From Tetraselmis striata (Eukaryota > Chlorophyta > Chlorodendrophyceae > Chlorodendrales > Chlorodendraceae): a stretch of 64,000 bases of DNA. Made by a program: the position numbers and the translations under genes. Within the stretch, counting starts at the first letter, position 1, and every line of letters begins with the position of its first letter. Below the pieces are notes generated by a model. That model saw only the letters and a list, made by a program, of their open reading frames with translations. It was not told the DNA's origin and ran no database searches. This document shows positions 54,415 to 64,000 of this stretch, one piece after another. The stretch is from the NCBI GenBank assembly GCA_006384855.1, contig VCJN01001819.1, forward strand, positions 29,309-93,308. The letters run 5' to 3'.

Positions 54415-55020
54415 GATTTCAAGTTGAGTATGGTTTTGCTAAAAAGGTCACGCACGTTGTTTCACACGGTCAAGAGCCCAAAATGGGCAAAGAGGTTTGC
54501 TAGTAGAAGCGTGGAGGGAAAACGGAGTCTGGGGGGCGCCGTGTGAAACACAACGAAAGAGGAAGAAGGCATGCTCAGTTTGTTACGGCTGCTTTTATGT
54601 CTACTCGTGTTGCACGCGAACGGGCGCAGCGACGGCGGGTGAACTAATAACATTTACCACTTGGCAGCACATGTCGCCGGAAAAGCGGGTAGGAAAGGAG
54701 GAAACCCCATATCTCGTTTAGATCATTTCAAGTTGAGTCTGGTTTTGCCAATGAAAGAGCGAACGAAGACACGGCCGGATTCACGAAGCATGGGTGGCGC
54801 CAAGTCACGAAGTTAAGGGGCACCGGGAGGGTTCTTGCTGCGCCGATTTTGTTGAACTTGGAAAGTGGCGAAGAGGCCGCGATGTGGCCGAAGAGAGCCA
54901 CGCGCGACGGGTAAAGGGAGGACGCTGGGGTCGATGTAGTCCAGAACGACGTCGGAGTTAGTAGCCCATCCGCCTTGGTGGCGAAATGTGAGACAGCGGG
55001 ACCCCGATGGCGTTACCAGC
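54415..55020 (-). mobile_element. YR element copy D (3' end fragment)
   Basis: Read on the minus strand it gives the tail of the recombinase ORF (about 55020-54760), the 25-bp word (about 54750-54726), the long repeat (about 54725-54560), the 3' segment (about 54555-54440), and the 25-bp word again (about 54440-54416). This is exactly the end structure of copy B. The copy is broken and lacks everything upstream of the recombinase C-terminus. It independently supports the limits given for copy B. Confidence 0.8.
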
Positions 55021-55777
55021 AGAGGCTACACACTAATCGAATTAGCGAATAAAGGATGTGAGATGTCCGTGGACGTGCCGACGGGGGGGGGGGGGGGGGG
55101 GGGGGGGGGATAAAACCGGATATAGTATCGGCAAGACAAGATGTCGAATGCCAAGCAAGTACTCGATACTGTATTAAAGAAGCCGTAGCGACACGCACGG
55201 CCGCACGTGCCCCATGTTTGCGTGCGCGATATCCTTGGAGGCGCCACGCCGGTTTTAGAAGCTCCATTCGACACACCCGCCGGTGAACCCTGGCCGCGCG
55301 CCCGCCATTGGGCATCACAACACCTACTCTCACAGCAGCCACCCCCACCCATGCCCCTGAAACTGATTGTGGCGTTATGTCAATATGCGTGAGCGTCAGC
55401 ATCGACAATGTGCAGCAATTCAAGCCGTCGTGGAGGAAGACGACGGAGTTCGGCCCAATGGCGACATGCTCGGAGGTTATGTTGATAGCAGTCCTGCATT
55501 GTCTTGCCCCTGCCTCCCTACCGCTTCACGATGTCGTTGTTGTCGCCATGAACGTCCAAAAGAAACCCGCCGACACGCGAAAGATCTGTGTTTATCGACG
55601 ATACCCTCTCCGACGCGCTGAAAACGCTTGAGGTGGCTTTCCTCCACTTATACGGTTACCCTTCCGGTAGAGGCGCGCTCAGCGCCGGTGAACCTTATGT
55701 TGCGTATGATGACGGTAGCCTCGTCTAGCAGCCGCCACCTACCCACGCTGCACGCCAGTGGCTCCGATATAATCAGT
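55021..55777. other. Unassigned stretch with a G run and protein-like short frames
   Basis: A 26-nt or longer G run lies at 55083-55109. Between 55.37 and 55.73 kb several short plus frames look protein-like (for example VFIDDTLSDALKTLEVAFLH), but none is long or of a known family. Confidence 0.35.
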
Positions 55778-55920
55778 ATGTCGAAGACGAAGAAGAGACG
55801 CTTCAACGATATAGTAGACCGGCTTGGGTCTATGGAGGTCGGGTGGACTGCCAATACGGCGAAGAAGGTGGGACGTGATGACTTCGTGCAGCATGCGCAC
55901 CTCGCGCTGTTCAAGGGGAG

Positions 55921-56135
55921 GTATATTTTTGAGATATACTTTTACATGTTTTGAGATATATACTTTTTGAGATATAATTTTACGCCTTTTGAGAAATAAT
56001 TTTACACGTTTTGAATATATACTTCTTGAGATATAAATTTACACATTTTGGGATATAACTTTTTGAGATATCATTTTATACGTTTTGAGATATAATTGTA
56101 CACGTTTTGAGATGTATGTTTTTTTAGTTCGAGAT
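55921..56135 (+). repeat. Left cluster of GAGATATAATTTTACACG repeats
   Basis: About nine imperfect units with variable 17-24 base spacing are present, AT-rich against a GC-rich neighbourhood. They are not identical units with distinct spacers, so this is not a CRISPR-like array. Confidence 0.85.
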
Positions 56136-56188
56136 ACAATCATCCGGGCCCCTAGTGCCGGGTGCGGCTAGTGTTCTGTATATATTGC

Positions 56189-57640
56189 TTAATTACAAAA
56201 TTGTGGCTGGGATAGGGAGAATGGCAACACATTGCGCTTAACAAGTGCTAGAGGGGGGCGGCCCCTATTTGCCCAGCGCAACTTGCAAGCAACGCAATGC
56301 CAGGAACCTTCCGGCACTGCATGCAACATAGGCACTACACATTTCTGGTGCCATGCGAAATTGCAACCGTCGCATGCTACAATACGGTCACCCGCATGGC
56401 TTGAAATTCGGCCGCACTCAAAGCAACACGCATCTGCCTGGGAGAACATGGCCGCCCCAGTGCATGCACGCTTTCTTGCTCAGGCGGGCGTCCTTGGCCC
56501 GCTATGTCTCTAGTCCTTGCGCAGGCTTTGTTGGGCGGCCCTTGCTTGGTTTCTGCCCAATGCACTCCAGGCTTTTTTCTGCATGAACAGAAAACCGTTG
56601 CTTGTACAGTCCCCATGCGACCACGTCTGGGCATATAGCGCGCCGCAAGAAGTCCCCACACCCGCATGAAAAGTGGACAAGCCTTGAAGGTGCATGTAGC
56701 GCCACCATGACCCCAAAAGCCTTCCACAATGTTCAGGTAGCTGTGGATGTTGCTACCACAGGAGCGCCCGGGAGTGAAATACTCCACAGCAAAACGGATG
56801 ACCATCTTCCCAAGAGCTAGCTGGCGCTCCTTCTTCGACTGCGCTACCTCGCGGAGGTTGTCAAGCGTCTTTTGCGCTGGCAGGAGAATCGCATCGGTGA
56901 AGCCAGAGGTGGCGATCTTGGCCCTGGACAGCAGCGGCGCCAACTTCAGCACCCAGCTCATGCCATCTTTCCCGTTCAGCAGCTGCGCCCTCCTCCAGGT
57001 GTCGCTGGAGAGTTGTGGCGATGTGGGAAGAGGTTGGAGAATCTTGTACTTTTCCTCTAACCTGTCAGAGATCTCCGCCAGGAAGCCACCAACGGGGAGC
57101 CTCTGCCGCGGAACCTTCTTCTTCATGCTGGCAAAAGCTTGACTCGGAATGGTTGTTTGTGGACAGGCAAGCCGGGTGGTGTGCTAGCTAAATGCCACTT
57201 GTCCCAATTACCACCCCATGTACCCTTAAGGTGGGTCGACAAGGCCTCCTCTCCCTCTGCATGCAGCCATTGTTGTAGAAGCTGCTTCCCCCTCTAGCAT
57301 GATAAGAGCATGAATTGGAATCAATGGGTGCGTGTGAGTGCGATACAAACATGACATGTACTGAACATGCTCGGGAAAGGTGCTTACTGTGGCCGTCGCG
57401 TTGGTGGGCATCTTGTGGATGCGCCGCAAGGTGGCAATCATTTCCTGGTACAGTTGCTGATTTACCAGTAGCTATCTTTCGATCGCATTCATCGTTGGCG
57501 CCTCGTCAGAATAAGATGCAACGAGAGTCCAATCAAGCCGCGGGCGTTTGCGTTGCAAAAGCTTATACTCATAGTCCCGGCTGGCGGCCATCGCGGCGTC
57601 CAGTGCGCCATCCGCCCCTCACCATCACAAAACAAGTCAT
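56189..57640 (-). CDS. PHD-finger protein, multi-exon, otherwise unrecognised
   Basis: The last exon (to the stop at 56189) encodes a clear PHD zinc finger with the Cys4-His-Cys3 pattern: CCFECGRISSH, RIVACDGCNFAWHQKC and GSWHCVACKLRW. Upstream, a frame from 57126 down to about 56520 reads PVGGFLAEISDRLEEKYKIL, LLSRAKIATSGFTDAILL and LGKMVIRFAVEYFTPGRSC. A probable earlier exon near 57440-57390 reads YQEMIATLRRIHKMPTNATA, and further protein-like frames reach about 57640 (YEYKLLQRKRPRLDWTLVAS). The joins are partly guessed, and at least one in-frame stop near 57475 must lie in an intron or marks decay. PHD fingers bind histone H3 tails; in transposon proteins they may guide chromatin targeting. 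It could be the cargo or transposase of the surrounding candidate element, or a host gene. Confidence 0.5.
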
Positions 57641-57699
57641 CAATCTCGTTGTCAGAAAAACCGAAAATCGTCCGCCATGGCGACGCCACACGCAGCGCT

Positions 57700-58130
57700 G
57701 CGGTGGCAGGCGGGTCCGCGCGGGCAGCCTGCGGTAGGTTAGTGCAGCCAGCCAGAGCAGCGGAGTCAGCGTGGCCAACAGGGAACATCGCGGGGCAGGC
57801 AGCAGCACGCGGTCGGCAGCGAGCACATACACGCACCTTCAGCAGCAGGGCCGCGCCGCAGGCAGCGCGATGCCGGCGGGGAGAGCTGCGGTGGCAGGCG
57901 GGTCCGCACGGGCAGCCTGCGGCGAGGGCAGCCAGCCACAACAACGGAGTCAGCATGGCCAATAAGGAGCAGCGCGGGGCAGGCAGCAGCACGCGGTCGG
58001 CAGCGAGCACAGGCACGCACCTTCAGCAGCAGGGCAGCGCCGCGGGCAGCGCGATGCCGGCGGGGAGAGCTGCGGTGGCAGGCGGGTCCGCGCGGGCAGC
58101 TTGCGGCGAGGGCAGCCAGCCACAACAACG
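57700..58130. repeat. Minisatellite, unit about 180-188 bp, 2.3 copies
   Basis: GCGGTGGCAGGCGGGTCC recurs at 57700, 57888 and 58068 with the intervening sequence well conserved (GGCAGGCAGCAGCACGCGG, CACGCACCTTCAGCAGCAGG). All frames translate to Ala/Arg-rich repeats, which I take as non-coding. Confidence 0.85.
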
Positions 58131-58454
58131 TCTCAAATAAAAGGTGGCGGGCGGCCGGCAGCGAAACGGTGCGAGCAGCCGGTCAAGGCGCTAGGTGAGC
58201 CGGCACGCCGGGGCTGAACGGTGACGGCTACAACGTGCGGCCGGCAGGCACATAGAAAATGCAATAGCAAGCGTGAAATATATTGAGTAGGCTTACCTCG
58301 GCGCACGTTTACGGAGTGCCGCGACGGAGCGACCGCGACGGTGGATGGGATGCGCCAATGCGGGAGCGGGTTCGGTGGGCATGGTCGAAGGTGCCAACGA
58401 CTACCGCAGTACCGCCCGATCACCTCGCCAAGCCAGGCGGTATCGTCAAATGTA

Positions 58455-58615
58455 TTGTATTACTATTATATCTCAAAACATACAATCCCGGGGACATGCT
58501 ATCAGCAAGATTGCACGTTTTGAGATTTAAATATTTATATCTCAAAACGTGTAGTCGACAGGTGGTCGCGCTTTATATCTCAAAAGGAATAAGATTATAT
58601 CTCAAAAATATCTAT
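58455..58615 (-). repeat. Right cluster of TATATCTCAAAACG repeats (inverted to the left cluster)
   Basis: TATATCTCAAAA occurs near 58466, 58541, 58573 and 58593, and a related TTTTGAGATTT sits between. Orientation is opposite to 55921-56135. Confidence 0.8.
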
Positions 58616-58653
58616 ATTCCCTTTTCAAGTGCAACTCGCATAAGAATAACAAA

Positions 58654-59040
58654 ATGAATGGCGGGCGGGGTATGCATGGGCGCAGTTGCAGAGAGCCCCC
58701 CCCCCCTGACAACTGTCTAGAACGGTGCTCTTTCAAGTTTAAAATGGGTAAGCACGCACACGAACTATATGCCGGTAGAGTTGCGAATAGACTACACAAG
58801 CTGCTCCGCGGCAATGGCAACTGGACGACGAAGGGCAGGTGGCCCATCGTGATCGCTTATCTCAGCGCCCTCGAGATTGGGATGTCGGCACACCATAGGC
58901 GCCTCGTCAGCCAAGACGCTCGCCAACATGCACGCAACCTGCTCGCAACCCCGGCCCGCCGTACATTGGAAAACTCGCACCACATCATCGTGATCGAGCC
59001 GCTGTCGCAATACTCCAAGATACTCGTACCTGCCCCATGA
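58654..59040 (+). CDS. Unrecognised small ORF (128 residues; 99 from the internal ATG at 58741)
   Basis: The translation from residue 30 onward has protein-like composition (MGKHAHELYAGRVANRLHKL, GRWPIVIAYLSALEIGMSAH, ENSHHIIVIEPLSQYSKIL). No family is recognised. It lies just outside the right repeat cluster. The small plus-strand ORF outside the left cluster (about 55778-55954, MSKTKKRRFNDIVDRLG...) has similar charge. Whether the two were one gene interrupted by the candidate element cannot be decided here. Confidence 0.3.
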   Translation: MNGGRGMHGRSCREPPPPDNCLERCSFKFKMGKHAHELYAGRVANRLHKLLRGNGNWTTKGRWPIVIAYLSALEIGMSAHHRRLVSQDARQHARNLLATPARRTLENSHHIIVIEPLSQYSKILVPAP

Positions 59041-59651
59041 GACAGATTAACCGCAATTTGTGCGCATTGGACAAGTAAACCGTCGTAGTAGACGTGTCGA
59101 CCTACACAGCACGCCTGAACTTCTCCACTATGTGCGTGCCAAGACCCTATTTTGTTGTTGCTGCTAGTATTGCCCAGGCCATGCGCGAAGAAAGGGTAGC
59201 AGCTTTGCAACAATAAGCAACATCTCAAAAATTTACCACCATGCGAGGCGCACGAGGGCACCTGCTAGGCGCAACATAGCCAGGCGCAGTGTCAGAAAGC
59301 ATCTGCGAGAGTGACAGAGTAGCATGCATCCATTGTTAAACAGCCATAGTATGGTAGGCTTCGGCTGGGAGGGCAAGGGCTTAACACTTTCACACTGCAG
59401 TCATGTGGTTTTTCTTCATAATTATCCTCTCTTGTGCATGTAATAATGCACGAGGCAATAGCTTGCCGGCTAACGTGTGGTTGCAAGACATCACCAGCAA
59501 CGATATAACCGCCGAATTGCATCTTTTGCATTGCTTTAGACAATACTTTGTAGTACATGTGCATCCAGCAAAGAGAGAAAAAGGGGGCGCTCAAATAAAA
59601 TAGGGGGGCACCTAAAAAGACAAATCAAGTTGTGACGGCCTGAGTAATGAT

Positions 59652-59810
59652 AGCCTAAAACTAGTCTACGGGGTTTCCTCCTTTCCTAACTACCGCTTCC
59701 TCCGGCTACATGTGCTACTAAGTGGTATATATGGGTTGCTAGTTCAGCGGTCCGCGGCGCCCGTTCGTGTAGTGCGATGCGGCACAACTAGACATAAAAG
59801 ATACATCCTC
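59652..59810 (+). mobile_element. YR element copy E (solo terminal repeat)
   Basis: It matches the 187-bp repeat of copy B in order (CTAAAACTAGTCTACGGGGT, GTGGTATATATGGG, GCGCCCGTTCG, TAGACATAAAAG). No element ORF follows. It is a diverged solo repeat or a 5' remnant. Confidence 0.65.
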
Positions 59811-59814
59811 CTGA

Positions 59815-61990
<2,176 letters not shown>

Positions 61991-64000
61991 AGTCTCCCTC
62001 CAGATAATTGACGAAGAGTGACGAGAGGAAAATGATAGGTAGTGGTGCATGGGTGAGCGTGAAGTGAGGATAGGTTCGGTTGGTGTGTGTGGTCTACAGG
62101 TCTGTGCCCCGATGCGGCGACGTGTGATGGTACGAGACTACGAGCGAGTACGGTGCTATCCTCGGCGCTCCGACCGCCGGAACCGTCGCCATGTGGCTTA
62201 TTATCATTGCCAAGCGCCATCCAAACGTTATCCAGTGAGATTTGGGCACTTTGGGTATCTGCACTGCAGCCCCTTTTCGCGAAGTACTGCACACTTTAGT
62301 GCAATAGCTTTACAGCAGGATGCAGTTGCTACAGCCTGCAGTAGTGCGGTCGATACTGCAGCCCAACCCTGAAAGATACCCGCATGATGATGACGACTAA
62401 GCGGGGCAATACGGTACTGGTCGATACACAATAAAGGTTGCAAAAATGCATTACACGGTAGTCGCGGTTGGTTTGGTGATTTAAGAAAGCAGAGGTGCCA
62501 TGTTTGATCAGCGGCCAAAGAGCATCGAGCTTCGGGATGTGGTTAAGCGGACATAGGCGCGCCTACTCCTTCTAGCTGTCAAATTTGGCGTCAAGGCACC
62601 GGGCACTTTCGGATTTATGGCGGAGGGGTCGGCAAATGCATAAAGTATTAGGGAAGACCGAGAATTGTAATTACGATGGGTCTACTATCCCCCCCCCCTC
62701 CCCCCCCCCCCCCCGGCGGCCGGCTGGTTCCATCCGTTGCCGCCGGCCTCTTCCTGCCGCCGGCATGTGGTGCTATACCCGCTGCCGGCTCGGGGGTGAC
62801 TGTCCCTTGCTACCTGCAGCTACTTCTTCGGGTATGTTATATATGGCGGCTGCTGCCATCTGCGCCCCACGGCTAAGGCGCTTGTTTGACGAGCGGCCTG
62901 GATACCGCCGCGCGCGCCCGTTGCGCTTGCTTCTTCTAGCGTCCAGACTGCATCCTAGCAATATCCGCAAAGTTGGAAGTGACACGCACAAGGGTTGCAT
63001 ATACTACCTGCGTCCGATTAGTAGCGCCCTGAAGCGCTGGGGCTCTAGTAGCACGGGGAACATGACCTGGTCGAGCGAACGGGGGAGCGGGGCTGGAGCC
63101 GGTAGACAGGTCTTGCACCCGAGCGCCGTTCTAGTGGATTCCGGACCTGCGGTAGTGATGAAAGAGAGGAGAAAACACCAAGTCGCCGACACTCGGGCAG
63201 CGATAACATCATCAGCTATACGATGAGCAAGTAAACCAGCCGGCAAGCGCACCTTGATGGATGCGTCGGCGTCACCGAGCTTGCTCCTCCTGGTCAAGGG
63301 GCCGTTCATCTTGACCCCGTCAGAAACATTCAACGAGTCGTTGGCTTTGACGGTCGTGAGGTAGTAGCGCAAGGGCGGGCCGCGCGGGACAGGCGGGGGC
63401 GTGCGCGCCCACTCGGCAGTATGATGTCTTTCTACAAGGCGTCATCCGTTCCGGCAGCGGTATGGAAGGTGGTGACGGAGGCCATTGTGGCATGGGGGCG
63501 AGCAGGGCGCTCTATCTGCTCTTCATGCGAAGCAGTCGGCATAAAGAGACGAAGCATCGAGCGAAGAAGTGCTGAGACGAAGAATGAAAGAGCTAAGTGC
63601 GCGCGCGGCTGGTGGCTACCATATGAAATCACGTACTTTATATCGTTACATCAGTCCCCGGTAGTAATGGTACCTCGGTACCCGGGGCGCCACAATAACA
63701 TTATCAATGGCACTACGACGCATATGTTGTAACGCACACTGCGTTTCACTTATTGCCGAACATATTACATGTCTATCAACATACATACCACAAATGACCT
63801 GAAATTCACAAAAACACAGATGTATATGAATAACCGTCAAAGACATATATCACTGTGAGATTCAGATGTGACGTAAATGTGCCCTACTGGTGACGAACGA
63901 CGACATAGGGGACGATACGGGACGGGCGAGGACGTGGATTTCATACCCAGTAGCGACGACTATCGCGCGCGACCTGTAAAGTACTATATGAATTTTCGTT
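61991..64000. other. Unassigned right end of the window
   Basis: It holds small ORFs on both strands, none with a recognisable domain; the most protein-like is minus 63372-63200 (LRYYLTTVKANDSLNVSDGV, LPAGLLAHRIADDVIAA). A C-rich run lies at 62691-62714. No gene is supported. Confidence 0.4.

Larger units (their letters stand above)
55918..58625. mobile_element. Candidate DNA element bounded by inverted clusters of TATATCTCAAAACG-type repeats
   Basis: The left cluster (55921-56135) has about nine copies of a roughly 20-base unit built on TTTTGAGATATAATTTTACACG. The right cluster (58455-58615) has five or six units of the reverse complement (TATATCTCAAAACG). The outermost parts also match in inverted order (GGTATATTTTTGAGATATA against AGATATTTTTGAGATATAA). 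Between them lie a PHD-finger gene on the minus strand and a minisatellite. This is the layout of a DNA transposon with subterminal repeats, although no known transposase is recognised and no target duplication was established. Confidence 0.45.

Noticed and set aside
55921-56135. CRISPR-like array
   Set aside because: The units are imperfect, spacing is irregular, there are no distinct spacers or cas genes, and the context is eukaryotic.
57489-58140. Ala-rich ORFs over the minisatellite
   Set aside because: All frames are open on both strands because of the GC-rich repeat; no domain and no splice context.

Overview
The window looks like nuclear DNA of a green alga (Chlorophyta-type). Four things point that way. 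The host genes are GC-rich with many introns. TGTAA poly(A) signals can be seen downstream of several of them. Two products carry plastid-style leaders (an ENH1-like PDZ/rubredoxin protein and a multi-FHA protein). The repeat load (tyrosine-recombinase elements, DIRS-like, PiggyBac-like, hAT-like and LINE-like remains) is typical of algal genomes. I do not assign a species. A striking local trait is long uninterrupted runs of G or C (about 10-36 nt), mostly inside introns, and in several introns the run begins within a few bases of the 5' splice site.

Layout. 1-2.4 kb: decayed LINE-like reverse transcriptase, minus strand. 3.2-4.3 kb: fragment (copy A) of a tyrosine-recombinase (YR) element family. 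4.9-6.5 kb: EMG1/NEP1 rRNA methyltransferase, five exons, plus strand. 7.3-12.0 kb: ABC1/UbiB-type atypical kinase, eight exons, minus strand. 12.9-16.2 kb: nearly intact YR element (copy B) with two ORFs and matching 187-bp repeats. 17-21.3 kb: opposed unassigned ORFs and a broken DIRS-like RT/RNase H element. 21.8-23.6 kb: proline-rich low-complexity ORFs. 23.7-24.75 kb: AP-4 sigma subunit, four exons, minus strand. 25.1-27.8 kb: strongly decayed YR copy C. 29.5 kb: long palindrome. 30.2-30.55 kb: KxDL (KXD1) protein. 33.2-43.0 kb: one gene of 16 exons on the minus strand, encoding a predicted 1333-residue protein with three FHA domains, alanine/glutamate-rich helices and about a dozen LFGGLFG-type patches. 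47.4-48.7 kb: ENH1-like rubredoxin. 49.3-50.95 kb: a lone endonuclease-like ORF between TTGTAT palindromes. 51.1-52.6 kb: N-terminal part of a PiggyBac-like transposase. 54.4-55.0 kb: YR copy D. 55.9-58.6 kb: region bounded by inverted clusters of a TATATCTCAAAACG-type repeat and holding a PHD-finger protein. 59.65-59.8 kb: solo YR repeat (copy E). 59.8-62.0 kb: decayed hAT-like element. The rest has no gene I can support.

The recognisable host genes are housekeeping or organelle genes: ribosome biogenesis, ABC1K kinase, AP-4 coat, BORC/BLOC-type KxDL, and two plastid proteins. They do not form an operon-like system. The best candidates for something new are the tri-FHA LFGG protein, the YR element that carries repeats but no reverse transcriptase, the lone endonuclease ORF with palindromic flanks, and the inverted-cluster element. 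Exon limits were worked out by hand from reading-frame continuity and GT/GC-AG boundaries; no transcript data were available.
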